The position numbers were made by a program, and so were the translations under genes. The notes below the pieces were generated by a model. It did no database searches. It was not told the DNA's origin and was given only the letters and a program-made list of their open reading frames with translations. Below are positions 16,418 through 25,149 of a DNA stretch of 64,000 nucleotides, in pieces (the first letter of the stretch is position 1; each line of letters opens with the position of its first letter). Location: the NCBI GenBank assembly GCA_050516505.1, contig CP191518.1, positions 2,666,001 through 2,730,000 on the forward strand, given 5' to 3'. Source of the DNA: Scandinavium ludwigii_A (lineage in GTDB: Bacteria > Pseudomonadota > Gammaproteobacteria > Enterobacterales > Enterobacteriaceae).

Positions 16418-17461
16418 TTAGCTTATCTCGATCATCGGTCGCCCGCCGCGCGCCGTCACCAGCTCGCCAATCGCGGTCAGCGTGAGACCGTATTCCGCTG
16501 CGGTGGCTTTGGTTTCCGTTTCTGCTTCCGGCAGGACCGCGAGCAGCAGGCCGCCGGAGGTTTGCGGGTCACACAGCAGGTCGCGCCACGCTTCCGGCAT
16601 GTCACCCATCAGGTGGCCGTAGCTCGCAAAGTTACGGGACGTACCACCTGGAACTGCGCCCTGAGCAATGTACTCTTCCACGCCCGGCAGTTTCGGCACG
16701 TCGGCAAAACGGATCTGCGCCTGCACGCCTGCACCCTGACACATTTCGCTCAAATGCCCAAGCAGACCAAAACCGGTCACGTCGGTCATTGCTTTGATGC
16801 CGTCGATATTGGCGAAGGCCGCGCCCGCGATATTCATCTGGCACATGACTTCCGTCGCGAGGCCGTGATGTTCAGGTTTAAGCAGTGATTTTTTCTCGGC
16901 GGTGGTCAGTACGCCAATGCCCAACGGTTTGGTGAGATACAGTTTGCAGCCTGCCTGGGCGGTGCTGTTTTTCTTCACGCGTTCTGTTGGCACGATGCCG
17001 GTCACCGCGAGGCCAAAAATCGGCTCCGGGGCGTCAATGGAGTGACCACCAGCCAGCGCGATGCCGGCCTGCTGGCAGGCAAAGCGCCCGCCTTCAATCA
17101 CTTCGCGGGCAATTTCTGGCGCCAGCGTGTTAATCGGCCAGCCGAGAATAGCGATGGCCATGATCGGTTTCCCGCCCATCGCGAAGATGTCGCTGATGGC
17201 GTTGGTGGCGGCGATACGCCCGAAATCAAACGGGTTATCGACGATGGGCATGAAGAAATCGGTGGTGCTGATAACCGACGTTCCGTTCCCCAAATCGTAA
17301 ACGGCGGCGTCGTCGCGCGTTTCGTTGCCGACAAGCAGGTTCGGGTCGACAAACTTCGCCTGTTCGCTATGCAGGATGGTTTCCAACACTTTGGGGGAAA
17401 TTTTACAACCGCAACCGGCTCCGTGGCTGTATTGCGTCAAACGAATGGCTTGCTCGCTCAT
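16418..17461 (-). CDS. selD: selenophosphate synthetase
   Basis: The 347-residue enzyme makes selenophosphate from selenide and ATP for selenocysteine and selenouridine synthesis. The glycine-rich start SHGAGCGCK carries the catalytic Cys17 (Cys, not Sec, so no SECIS is needed) and Lys20. DDAAVYDL and the DFFMPIVDNPFDFG segment bind ATP and metal. The second in-frame ATG (17461) is chosen, as AGGAG sits six bases upstream of it but directly abuts the first. It leads the selD-topB operon. Confidence 0.97.
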   Translation of the reverse strand: MSEQAIRLTQYSHGAGCGCKISPKVLETILHSEQAKFVDPNLLVGNETRDDAAVYDLGNGTSVISTTDFFMPIVDNPFDFGRIAATNAISDIFAMGGKPIMAIAILGWPINTLAPEIAREVIEGGRFACQQAGIALAGGHSIDAPEPIFGLAVTGIVPTERVKKNSTAQAGCKLYLTKPLGIGVLTTAEKKSLLKPEHHGLATEVMCQMNIAGAAFANIDGIKAMTDVTGFGLLGHLSEMCQGAGVQAQIRFADVPKLPGVEEYIAQGAVPGGTSRNFASYGHLMGDMPEAWRDLLCDPQTSGGLLLAVLPEAETETKATAAEYGLTLTAIGELVTARGGRPMIEIS

Positions 17462-17493
17462 GGACATCTCCTGTCATTGCAACCGATCCCGGC

Positions 17494-17619
17494 TATACAC
17501 AAAATCATTCGGGTTGCATCGAGGCGGCAAGTTTGAAGAGCCCGGGAGCATAGATAACTATGTGACTGGGGTCTGAAAGCGTAGCCAACAAAGAGGCAGC
17601 CCGAAGGATGACGTGTATA
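17494..17619. repeat. 126-bp MITE-like enterobacterial intergenic repeat
   Basis: The ends form imperfect terminal inverted repeats: TATACAC..8 bases..TCGGGTTGC at the left and GCAGCCCGA..8 bases..GTGTATA at the right. The inside is GC-rich (GAGGCGGCAAG, CCCGGGAGC, GTGACTGGGG). I recall near copies scattered between genes in enterobacteria ('ggcggcaag...gtgactggggtgagcg...'), but I cannot give it a secure name. It lies between selD and an inserted phosphatase gene. Confidence 0.65.
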
Positions 17620-17792
17620 TGTTAGCGCTCAAAGTTGATGGTGGTAAGTGAGACAGTCTGATTTCGCGCACTGTTGCTCACTATCCGCACAATCAGGGTG
17701 TTGAGTGGGCATTTGACAAGAAATTTAATTCATTCACGAAACTTATGTATCTGCCGTTTTGCGAGGTAACGCAACTTTTTCAATCCCGATTT

Positions 17793-17810
17793 ATGACAGA
17801 AATGTGACAG
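17793..17810 (-). promoter_or_regulatory. candidate PhoB box upstream of the acid phosphatase
   Basis: Read on the minus strand, the site is CTGTCACATTTCTGTCAT: two CTGTCA half-sites at an 11-bp repeat, matching the Pho box consensus. It lies 38 bases before the ATG at 17849. The orientation is opposite to the usual one relative to the gene, which weakens the call slightly. Confidence 0.55.
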
Positions 17811-17848
17811 CCCGACCTTTGGACGATTCACATAAAAAAGGAACCACA

Positions 17849-18595
17849 ATGAAAAAGAGTATTCTTGCGTTTTGCGTTGCCAGTCTGTTCTCCGTCAATG
17901 CTTTTGCCCTTGCCCCTTCCGGGAATGATGCCACCACCAAACCTGACCTCTATTACCTGAAAAATGCCCAGGCGATTGATAGCCTTGCCCTGCTGCCCCC
18001 GCCTCCGGAAGTGGGCAGCATCGCATTCCTGAACGATCAGGCGATGTATGAACAAGGGCGTTTGCTGCGTTCGACTGAACGCGGTAAGCAAGCGGCAGAA
18101 GATGCCAACCTGAGCAGCGGCGGCGTGGCCAATGCTTTCTCCGGCGCATTCGGTGCACCGATTACCGAGAAAGACAGCCCTGAGCTGCACAAACTGCTGA
18201 CCAATATGATTGAAGATGCGGGCGACCTCGCGACCCGTTCGGCGAAGCAGAAATATATGCGCGTGCGTCCGTTTGCGTTCTACGGCGTTCCGACCTGCAA
18301 TACCAAAGAGCAGGATGAGCTGGCGAAAAACGGTTCCTATCCGTCAGGCCATACGTCCATCGGCTGGGCAACGGCATTGGTACTGGCGGAAGTGAATCCG
18401 GCGCGTCAGAACGATATTCTGAAACGTGGATATGACCTTGGCGAGAGCCGTGTGATTTGCGGTTATCACTGGCAGAGCGATGTGGATGCGGCGCGGATTG
18501 TCGGTTCGGCGGTTGTGGCTACGCTGCATACCAACCCGGCGTTCCAGCAGCAATTGCAGAAAGCCAAAGACGAGTTTGCGAAGAAACAGCAATAA
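17849..18595 (+). CDS. phoC: class A non-specific acid phosphatase (PhoC/PhoN-like, PAP2 fold)
   Basis: The 248-residue secreted enzyme has a signal peptide ending near residue 20 (NAFA). The full PAP2 signature is present: K133-x6-R140P141, PSGH at 165-168, and S200R201-x5-H207-x3-D211. Class A phosphatases release phosphate from many organic esters in the periplasm. The longer open frame from 17759 is rejected, since ATG 17849 has AAGGAA close upstream and starts the signal peptide. A Pho-box-like site lies upstream. E. coli has no such gene at this place; it is an accessory insertion next to a repeat. PhoC versus PhoN naming is uncertain. Confidence 0.9.
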   Translation: MKKSILAFCVASLFSVNAFALAPSGNDATTKPDLYYLKNAQAIDSLALLPPPPEVGSIAFLNDQAMYEQGRLLRSTERGKQAAEDANLSSGGVANAFSGAFGAPITEKDSPELHKLLTNMIEDAGDLATRSAKQKYMRVRPFAFYGVPTCNTKEQDELAKNGSYPSGHTSIGWATALVLAEVNPARQNDILKRGYDLGESRVICGYHWQSDVDAARIVGSAVVATLHTNPAFQQQLQKAKDEFAKKQQ

Positions 18596-18606
18596 TCCCA
18601 AAAATA

Positions 18607-18639
18607 CCCGGCAGCGCAAAATCTGCCGGGCCTATTTTC
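18607..18639. terminator. bidirectional terminator between phoC-like gene and ydjA
   Basis: A perfect 8-bp stem CCCGGCAG/CTGCCGGG with an 8-base loop, T-rich on the right and A-rich on the left. It lies between the ends of two convergent genes. Confidence 0.75.
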
Positions 18640-18643
18640 TGAC

Positions 18644-19195
18644 TCAGAATTTCACGACAAACGGCGTGGTATCCGGAATAGAGACGGTGGTTGACGCTTT
18701 TAATTGTGGCGTACCGAGATACAAGAAACCGACAATTTTATCCTGTTTACGACACTGCAAACCGTCACGAACCACCGGGCTTTCGGTCAGCGCACCGCTG
18801 CGCCAGATGCCGTTGAACCCTTGCGCGACGGCGGCCATTTGCATCGCCATCACCGCACAGCCTGCGGACATTTCCTGCTCCCATACCGGCACTTTATGAT
18901 CCGGTGTACACTTCGCCACCACCGCAATAATCAGCGGCGCGCGGAACGGCGCGTTACGCGCTTTGTCGATGGCTTTGTCGTCCTGTCCGGCGTTTTCCGC
19001 GCCCTTTTCCAGCAGCTGGCTAAAACGATCCCGGCCTTCACCTTCAATGACAAAGAACTGCCACGGTTGCAGCGTACCGTGATCGGGCGCGCGCAGGCCC
19101 GCACGCAGGATATTTTCCAGTTGCTCTCCTTCCGGCGCGGGTTCTGCCAGACGGGAAGCGCTGCGGCGGTTAACGAGTAAGTCGAGTGCATCCAT
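18644..19195 (-). CDS. ydjA: nitroreductase-family protein YdjA
   Basis: The 183-residue FMN-binding oxidoreductase is similar to E. coli YdjA (MDALDLLVNRRSASRLAEPAP). It belongs to the smallest nitroreductase-like proteins, and works as a dimer that reduces nitro or related compounds poorly. RRSASRL near the N-terminus and the central QGFNGIWRSG segment are family marks. ATG 19195 has AGGAGA eight bases upstream; the longer ORF to 19342 is rejected. It is divergent from sppA. Confidence 0.93.
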   Translation of the reverse strand: MDALDLLVNRRSASRLAEPAPEGEQLENILRAGLRAPDHGTLQPWQFFVIEGEGRDRFSQLLEKGAENAGQDDKAIDKARNAPFRAPLIIAVVAKCTPDHKVPVWEQEMSAGCAVMAMQMAAVAQGFNGIWRSGALTESPVVRDGLQCRKQDKIVGFLYLGTPQLKASTTVSIPDTTPFVVKF

Positions 19196-19359
19196 TGATA
19201 AATCTCCTGTCACGGGTTTTTTCATAAAATTAACATGACAGCAGAATTTGTTACAGCGCCGGAGGCGATTCCTGCTGACAACCGACGGCGGTGTCATTAG
19301 GATAGCCTCACGTCGCGCCTTCGCGGGCGGACATCTTTTCATTCAGACAGGGAGTAAAC

Positions 19360-21213
19360 ATGCGAACCCTTTGGCGATTTATTGCCGGATTCTTTAAATG
19401 GACGTGGCGTCTGTTGAACTTCATCCGTGAACTGGTGCTGAACCTGTTCTTTATTCTGCTGGTGCTGGTGTGTGTGGGCATCTGGATGCAGTTCAGCAGC
19501 AGTACCACCGAAACCGCAGGCCGCGGTGCGCTGTTAATGAATTTAACCGGCGTGGTGGTCGATAAGCCGTCCACCAGCAGTAAATTTGGTGCCATTGGCC
19601 GCCAACTACTGGGCGCGAGCTCTGACCGCCTGCAGGAAAACTCCTTGTTCGACATTGTGAACACGATTCGCCAGGCTAAAGACGACCGAAACATTACCGG
19701 GATCGTGCTGGATCTGAAGAACTTCGCCGGGGCTGACCAGCCGTCGATGCAGTATATCGGCAAAGCGTTGCGTGAATTCCGCGACAGCGGCAAACCGGTC
19801 TACGCCGTGGGTGACAGCTACACCCAGGGTCAGTACTACCTCGCAAGCTTCGCCAACAAGGTTTATCTCTCCCCGCAGGGCACCGTCGATTTACACGGCT
19901 TCGCCACCAACGGGCTGTATTACAAGTCGCTGCTGGATAAGCTGAAAGTCACCACCCATGTATTCCGCGTCGGTACCTATAAATCCGCCGTTGAACCGTT
20001 TATCCGTGACGATATGTCCCCGGCGGCACGTGATGCGGACAGCCGCTGGATTGGCGAGCTGTGGCAGAACTATTTGACCACCGTGGCGGCTAACCGTCAG
20101 GCCACGCCGGAGCAAATTTTCCCGGGTGCGAAAGGTATGCTTGATAGCCTGCGCAAAGTTGACGGCGATACCGCCAAATACGCGCTGGATAACAAGCTGG
20201 TTGACGTCCTGGCGTCCAACGCCGAAGTGGAAAAAGTCCTGTCCAAACAGTTCGGCTGGAGCAAAGCGGACAACAATTATCGGGCCGTCAGCTACTACGA
20301 TTACTCGCTGAAAACCCCTGCCGATAAGGGTGCCAGCGTGGCGGTTATCTTCGCCAACGGCGCGATCATTGATGGGGAAGAAACGCCGGGTAACGTGGGC
20401 GGGGATACCACCGCATCACAAATTCGCGATGCGCGCCTTGATCCGAAAGTGAAAGCCATTGTGCTGCGCGTCAACAGCCCTGGCGGCAGCGTCAGTGCCT
20501 CAGAAGTGATTCGCGCTGAACTGGCCGCGGCACGTGCAGCCGGGAAACCGGTTGTGGTGTCTATGGGCGGTATGGCGGCCTCAGGCGGTTACTGGATTTC
20601 AACTCCGGCGGATTACATCGTTGCGAACGCCAGCACCCTCACCGGCTCCATCGGCATCTTCGGCGTCATCAACACCGTTCAAAACAGTCTGGACTCCATC
20701 GGCGTGCACACCGACGGCGTGTCAACCTCGCCGCTGGCGGATATTGCGATGACTAAAGCACTGCCGCAGGAAGTGCAGGACATGATGCAGCTCAGCATCG
20801 AGAACGGCTATAAGCGCTTCATTACGCTGGTTGCGCAGTCGCGTCACAGCACGCCGGAACAGGTCGATAAAATCGCCCAGGGCCACGTGTGGACCGGTCA
20901 GGATGCGAAAGCGAACGGTCTGGTAGACAGCCTCGGTGATTTCGATGATGCGGTCGCGAAAGCGGCACAGCTGGCGAAACTCAAGCAGTGGCACATTGAT
21001 TACTATCAGGAAGAACCGACGCTGTTCAATTCGGTTATCGACAGCCTGAGCGGCTCCGTTCGCGCCGCGGTGCCAGAAGCCCTGCAGGCTTACCTTCCTG
21101 CGCCGCTGGTCAGTGCCGCCAACGTCGTGAAGGCGGAAGGCGATAAACTTGCCGCCTTCAACGACCCGCAGAACCGCTACGCGTTCTGCCTGACCTGCGC
21201 TAATATACGTTAA
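19360..21213 (+). CDS. sppA: signal peptide peptidase A (protease IV)
   Basis: The 617-residue inner-membrane protease clears cleaved signal peptides. One membrane anchor is at about residues 28-46, followed by two tandem peptidase S49 domains facing the periplasm. The dyad is split: Lys208 (GTYKSAVEPF) in the first domain and Ser408 (GMAASGGYW) in the second, matching the E. coli Lys209/Ser409. It is one residue shorter than in E. coli. A strong terminator separates it from ansA. Confidence 0.97.
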   Translation: MRTLWRFIAGFFKWTWRLLNFIRELVLNLFFILLVLVCVGIWMQFSSSTTETAGRGALLMNLTGVVVDKPSTSSKFGAIGRQLLGASSDRLQENSLFDIVNTIRQAKDDRNITGIVLDLKNFAGADQPSMQYIGKALREFRDSGKPVYAVGDSYTQGQYYLASFANKVYLSPQGTVDLHGFATNGLYYKSLLDKLKVTTHVFRVGTYKSAVEPFIRDDMSPAARDADSRWIGELWQNYLTTVAANRQATPEQIFPGAKGMLDSLRKVDGDTAKYALDNKLVDVLASNAEVEKVLSKQFGWSKADNNYRAVSYYDYSLKTPADKGASVAVIFANGAIIDGEETPGNVGGDTTASQIRDARLDPKVKAIVLRVNSPGGSVSASEVIRAELAAARAAGKPVVVSMGGMAASGGYWISTPADYIVANASTLTGSIGIFGVINTVQNSLDSIGVHTDGVSTSPLADIAMTKALPQEVQDMMQLSIENGYKRFITLVAQSRHSTPEQVDKIAQGHVWTGQDAKANGLVDSLGDFDDAVAKAAQLAKLKQWHIDYYQEEPTLFNSVIDSLSGSVRAAVPEALQAYLPAPLVSAANVVKAEGDKLAAFNDPQNRYAFCLTCANIR

Positions 21214-21218
21214 TTCAT

Positions 21219-21248
21219 ATCCCCTCCACTGGAGGGGATTTTTCTTTC
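21219..21248 (+). terminator. sppA terminator
   Basis: ATCCCCTCC (21219-21227), short loop, GGAGGGGAT (21231-21239), then TTTTCTTTC. It lies six bases past the sppA stop. Confidence 0.85.
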
Positions 21249-21265
21249 AGATTCAGTAACTCATC

Positions 21266-22282
21266 ATGCAAAAGAAATCGATTTACGTTGCCTATACCGG
21301 CGGCACCATCGGGATGCAACGCTCTGAACAGGGCTACATCCCCGTGTCCGGTCACCTCCAGCGCCAACTGGCGTTGATGCCTGAATTCCATCGTCCGGAA
21401 ATGCCGGACTTCACCATCCATGAATACGCCCCGCTGATGGATTCTTCCGATATGACGCCGGAAGACTGGCAGCATATCGCCGAAGATATTCAGGCACATT
21501 ACGATGAATACGATGGCTTCGTCATTCTGCACGGCACCGACACCATGGCGTTTACCGCTTCGGCGCTGTCGTTCATGCTGGAAAACCTCGGCAAGCCGGT
21601 CATTGTGACAGGGTCACAAATCCCTCTGGCTGAACTGCGTTCCGACGGACAAATCAATCTGCTGAATGCGTTATACGTAGCGGCAAACTACCCGATTAAC
21701 GAAGTGACGCTGTTCTTCAATAATCGCCTGTATCGCGGCAACCGTACGACCAAGGCGCATGCCGATGGCTTTGACGCTTTTGCCTCACCCAACTTGCAAC
21801 CGCTGCTGGAAGCCGGGATCCACATTCGTCGCCTCGGCACGCCACCTGCGCCGTACGGCACCGGGGAATTAATCGTGCATCGCATTACCCCACAGCCGAT
21901 TGGCGTGGTGACGATTTACCCTGGAATTTCCGCTGACGTGGTGCGTAACTTCCTGCGCCAGCCGGTGAAAGCGCTGATCCTGCGCTCCTATGGCGTCGGT
22001 AATGCCCCACAAAACGGTGATTTCCTCAAAGAGTTGGCCGAAGCCAGCCTGCGGGGCATTGTGGTGGTCAATCTCACCCAGTGTATGTCCGGCAAGGTGA
22101 ATATGGGCGGCTATGCCACCGGCAATGCCCTCGCCCAAGCGGGTGTGGTCAGCGGCTTCGATATGACCGTGGAAGCCACGCTGACCAAGCTACACTATCT
22201 GTTAACGCAGGGGCTGGACGTCGATGCGGTGCGTACCGCGATGCAGCAAAACCTGCGTGGTGAACTGACGCCGGACGAGTAA
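21266..22282 (+). CDS. ansA: cytoplasmic L-asparaginase I
   Basis: The 338-residue low-affinity asparaginase hydrolyses asparagine to aspartate and ammonia. The first signature AYTGGTIGM contains nucleophile Thr14; the second, ILHGTDTM, contains Thr91-Asp92. There is no signal peptide, consistent with the cytoplasmic type I enzyme. It is followed by pncA after nine bases, the same operon as in E. coli. Confidence 0.96.
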   Translation: MQKKSIYVAYTGGTIGMQRSEQGYIPVSGHLQRQLALMPEFHRPEMPDFTIHEYAPLMDSSDMTPEDWQHIAEDIQAHYDEYDGFVILHGTDTMAFTASALSFMLENLGKPVIVTGSQIPLAELRSDGQINLLNALYVAANYPINEVTLFFNNRLYRGNRTTKAHADGFDAFASPNLQPLLEAGIHIRRLGTPPAPYGTGELIVHRITPQPIGVVTIYPGISADVVRNFLRQPVKALILRSYGVGNAPQNGDFLKELAEASLRGIVVVNLTQCMSGKVNMGGYATGNALAQAGVVSGFDMTVEATLTKLHYLLTQGLDVDAVRTAMQQNLRGELTPDE

Positions 22283-22291
22283 GGAGCCAAG

Positions 22292-22933
22292 ATGAACGCA
22301 CGCGCGCTGTTACTGGTGGATTTGCAGAACGATTTTTGTGCCGGGGGCGCTTTGGCGGTGCCCGATGGCGACAGCACGGTGGACGTGGCGAATGCCCTGA
22401 TCCACGGGTGTCTGGTCCGCGGTGACGCGATTGTCGCCAGTAAGGACTGGCATCCGGCCAATCACGGGAGCTTTGCCCGTCAGCATCACGTTGAGCCCTA
22501 TACGCAGGGCCAACTCGACGGTCTGCCGCAAACCTTCTGGCCCGATCACTGCGTGCAGAATACAGAAGGTGCCGAGTTGCACCCTCTGCTGGCGGATCAG
22601 TTTATCGACGTGGTGTTTCCGAAAGGCGAAGCGATCAATATCGACAGCTACAGCGCCTTTTTCGACAATGGCCATCGGCAGAAAACCGGCCTGGACGACT
22701 GGCTGAAGGCCCAGCACGTCTCCGAGTTGATTGTCATGGGCCTGGCGACGGATTACTGCGTGAAATTTACGGTGCTGGATGCGTTGAAGCTTGGCTATGA
22801 AGTGAATGTGATTACCGACGGCTGTCGCGGGGTGAATATCAACCCGCAGGACAGCGCTCAGGCGTTTATGGAAATGGCCGCCGAAGGGGCGACGCTCTAC
22901 ACCCTCGCCGACTGGCAGGAAACACAGGCCTGA
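22292..22933 (+). CDS. pncA: nicotinamidase / pyrazinamidase
   Basis: The 213-residue enzyme hydrolyses nicotinamide to nicotinate for NAD salvage and activates pyrazinamide. The catalytic triad is visible as Asp10 (LLVDLQNDF), Lys111 (FPKGE) and Cys156 (ATDYCVKF), with metal ligands Asp52, His54 and His86. Nine bases separate it from ansA, so they are cotranscribed. A short GC-rich hairpin with an A-run ends both this and the convergent yeaC transcript. Confidence 0.96.
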   Translation: MNARALLLVDLQNDFCAGGALAVPDGDSTVDVANALIHGCLVRGDAIVASKDWHPANHGSFARQHHVEPYTQGQLDGLPQTFWPDHCVQNTEGAELHPLLADQFIDVVFPKGEAINIDSYSAFFDNGHRQKTGLDDWLKAQHVSELIVMGLATDYCVKFTVLDALKLGYEVNVITDGCRGVNINPQDSAQAFMEMAAEGATLYTLADWQETQA

Positions 22934-22948
22934 CGCGAGGTTTGTATC

Positions 22949-22980
22949 GCCCGGTGGCTCAATGCTTACCGGGCAAAAAA
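22949..22980. terminator. REP-like bidirectional terminator between pncA and yeaC
   Basis: GCCCGGT (22949-22955) pairs with ACCGGGC (22968-22974) around a 12-base loop, followed by six A, which serve as the T-run for the minus-strand yeaC transcript. Confidence 0.7.
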
Positions 22981-22983
22981 TCC

Positions 22984-23262
22984 TTACAACATTTTCAGCG
23001 TCGCAATTGGCTTCGGTGCGATGCCAAAATCTTCTTTCAGCTGCTGTTTGCTTTTCATGACCATCTGCCCCTGGGTGTCGATGGTCATGTGCTGCGCGTC
23101 GTTGTTGTAGCGCGCCTGCCACAACATCACCAATTGCAGACTGTTCTCTTTTTGCTCTGGCGTTAACGCGACGCCATCCGGCCATTTTCCCAGCTCTACA
23201 GCCGTCGCCAGACGCTGATAAACGTCCTCAGTCATGCCGTCGATAATTTGCTCAATTTCCAC
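22984..23262 (-). CDS. yeaC: conserved DUF1315 protein YeaC
   Basis: The 92-residue cytoplasmic protein is close to E. coli YeaC (TEDVYQRLATAVELGKWPDGVAL, MLWQARYN, MVMKSKQQLKEDFGI). The family is of unknown function. It lies 42 bases downstream of msrB in the same direction and is probably cotranscribed with it. Confidence 0.93.
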   Translation of the reverse strand: MEIEQIIDGMTEDVYQRLATAVELGKWPDGVALTPEQKENSLQLVMLWQARYNNDAQHMTIDTQGQMVMKSKQQLKEDFGIAPKPIATLKML

Positions 23263-23304
23263 GATCGGGTCCGCTCCTCAGGAATAATTTGCTGAATCGT
23301 TTCT

Positions 23305-23718
23305 TCAGCCCTTCGTTTTGTCGCCATTTTCATCATCGGTGAAGCTCAAAGAAGCCGAATTGACACAAAAGCGTTCACCGCTCGGTTGCGGCCCATCCGG
23401 GAACACGTGACCGAGATGGGCGTCACAGTTTCCGCATCGAATCTCTGTGCGCTGCATACCATGAGAGTAATCATTCAGGTAACGAATGGCCGTGTCACTA
23501 ACCGGCTCGTAGAAGCTCGGCCAGCCGCAGCCAGAGTCGTATTTGCTTTCCGCGTTAAACAGCGGCGCATCGCACACCAGGCAGTGGTAAAGGCCGTCAC
23601 GCTTGTTGTGCAGGAGGCGGCCGGTGAACGGCGGCTCGGTTCCGTGATTCTGCGTCACGTAAAACTGCATTTCGCTAAGAGCGCTTTTCAGCTCATCCGG
23701 GGAAGGTTTGTTAGCCAT
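23305..23718 (-). CDS. msrB: peptide-methionine (R)-S-oxide reductase
   Basis: The 137-residue repair enzyme (E. coli length) reduces methionine-R-sulfoxide in proteins. Two Cys-x2-Cys zinc pairs are visible (CLVCDAP and CGNCDAHLGH). The catalytic Cys is in GERFCVNSASL near the C-terminus. The ORF starts further upstream, but ATG 23718 (MANKPS) matches the family start. It is divergent from gapA across about 340 bases. Confidence 0.95.
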   Translation of the reverse strand: MANKPSPDELKSALSEMQFYVTQNHGTEPPFTGRLLHNKRDGLYHCLVCDAPLFNAESKYDSGCGWPSFYEPVSDTAIRYLNDYSHGMQRTEIRCGNCDAHLGHVFPDGPQPSGERFCVNSASLSFTDDENGDKTKG

Positions 23719-23834
23719 ATGCTCACATCTCGCTGTATAAGGGTCCACTTCTGCCACGATTCTAACAAAACATTAACAATGAAGTGCGAACTTTTGTTCT
23801 AAACTTATTCGTTGCGAAAGGGTAGCCAGGTAAT

Positions 23835-23850
23835 TGTGACGCACATCACA
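23835..23850. promoter_or_regulatory. CRP-type palindrome in the msrB-gapA intergenic region
   Basis: TGTGA-CGCACA-TCACA is a perfect match to both half-sites of the CRP consensus. It lies 207 bases before gapA and 117 bases before the divergent msrB start. Control of gapA by carbon status would fit, but the regulated promoter is not fixed here. Confidence 0.6.
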
Positions 23851-24056
23851 TTTTTATCTCTTATGGCCTTTAAAATTCCCGCCGCAGGCCGCATATGGAA
23901 ATGAGCCCAATGGATGAGTGAGGCATTCAGTCGCGCAAAGGTTGTGCATAGGATTGATTTGTCGCAATGATTGACACGATTCCGCTTGACGCTGCGTAAG
24001 CTTTTTGTAATTTTACAGGCAACCTTTTATTCACTAATAAATAGCTGGTGGAATAT

Positions 24057-25052
24057 ATGACTATCAAAGTAGGTATCAACGGTTTTGGCCGTATCGGCCG
24101 TATTGTTTTCCGTGCTGCTCAGGAACGTTCTGACATCGAAATCGTTGCAATCAACGACCTGTTAGACGCTGAATACATGGCTTACATGCTGAAATACGAC
24201 TCAACTCACGGTCGTTTTAACGGTACTGTAGAAGTCAAAGACGGCCACCTGGTTGTTAACGGTAAAACTATCCGTGTTACCGCAGAACGTGACCCGGCTA
24301 ACCTGAAATGGAACGAAGTTAACGTTGACGTTGTTGCTGAAGCAACAGGTCTGTTCCTGACCGACGAAACTGCGCGTAAGCACATCACCGCTGGCGCTAA
24401 AAAGGTTGTTCTGACTGGTCCTTCTAAAGACAGCACGCCGATGTTCGTTAAAGGTGCTAACTTCGAAAAATATGCTGGCCAGGATATCGTTTCTAACGCA
24501 TCTTGCACCACCAACTGCCTGGCTCCGCTGGCAAAAGTTATCAACGACAACTTCGGCATCATCGAAGGTCTGATGACCACTGTTCACGCGACCACCGCAA
24601 CGCAGAAAACCGTTGATGGCCCGTCTCACAAAGACTGGCGCGGCGGCCGCGGCGCAGCACAGAACATCATCCCTTCTTCTACCGGTGCTGCTAAAGCTGT
24701 AGGCGTTGTACTGCCAGAGCTGAACGGTAAAATCACGGGTATGGCGTTCCGCGTTCCTACTCCAAACGTATCCGTTGTTGACCTGACCGTTCGTCTGGAA
24801 AAAGCAGCGTCTTACGAAGAAATCAAGAAAGCAATCAAAGCGGCTTCTGAAGGCCCAATGAAAGGCGTTCTGGGTTACACCGAAGACGACGTTGTTTCTA
24901 CCGACTTCAACGGCGAAATCTGCACTTCCGTGTTCGATGCTAAAGCTGGTATCGCACTGAACGACAACTTCGTGAAACTGGTTTCCTGGTACGACAACGA
25001 AACTGGCTACTCAAACAAAGTTCTGGATCTGATCGCTCACATCTCCAAATAA
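24057..25052 (+). CDS. gapA: glyceraldehyde-3-phosphate dehydrogenase A
   Basis: The 331-residue glycolytic enzyme oxidises glyceraldehyde-3-phosphate with NAD and phosphate. The NAD motif INGFGRIGR is at 7-15, and the catalytic segment SNASCTTNC has the nucleophilic Cys near residue 150, followed by its partner His. The ATG at 24057 is preferred over the in-frame GTG at 24048 because it gives the universal MTIKVGING start. Codon use is strongly biased to major tRNAs (AAC, GGT, CGT, GTT), unlike the neighbours, as expected for a very highly expressed gene. Confidence 0.99.
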   Translation: MTIKVGINGFGRIGRIVFRAAQERSDIEIVAINDLLDAEYMAYMLKYDSTHGRFNGTVEVKDGHLVVNGKTIRVTAERDPANLKWNEVNVDVVAEATGLFLTDETARKHITAGAKKVVLTGPSKDSTPMFVKGANFEKYAGQDIVSNASCTTNCLAPLAKVINDNFGIIEGLMTTVHATTATQKTVDGPSHKDWRGGRGAAQNIIPSSTGAAKAVGVVLPELNGKITGMAFRVPTPNVSVVDLTVRLEKAASYEEIKKAIKAASEGPMKGVLGYTEDDVVSTDFNGEICTSVFDAKAGIALNDNFVKLVSWYDNETGYSNKVLDLIAHISK

Positions 25053-25085
25053 GTTGAGATGAGACACTGATTCAAAACTGATCTT

Positions 25086-25114
25086 AAAAGGCGACCTCGG
25101 TCGCCTTTTTTATT
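25086..25114 (+). terminator. gapA terminator
   Basis: AAAAGGCGACC / GGTCGCCTTTTTT stem-loop with a short loop and a T-run, about 33 bases after the gapA stop. It is a textbook intrinsic terminator. Confidence 0.88.
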
Positions 25115-25149
25115 GCTTCGCGTTTACGGCTAACCATTAGGATTGCACC

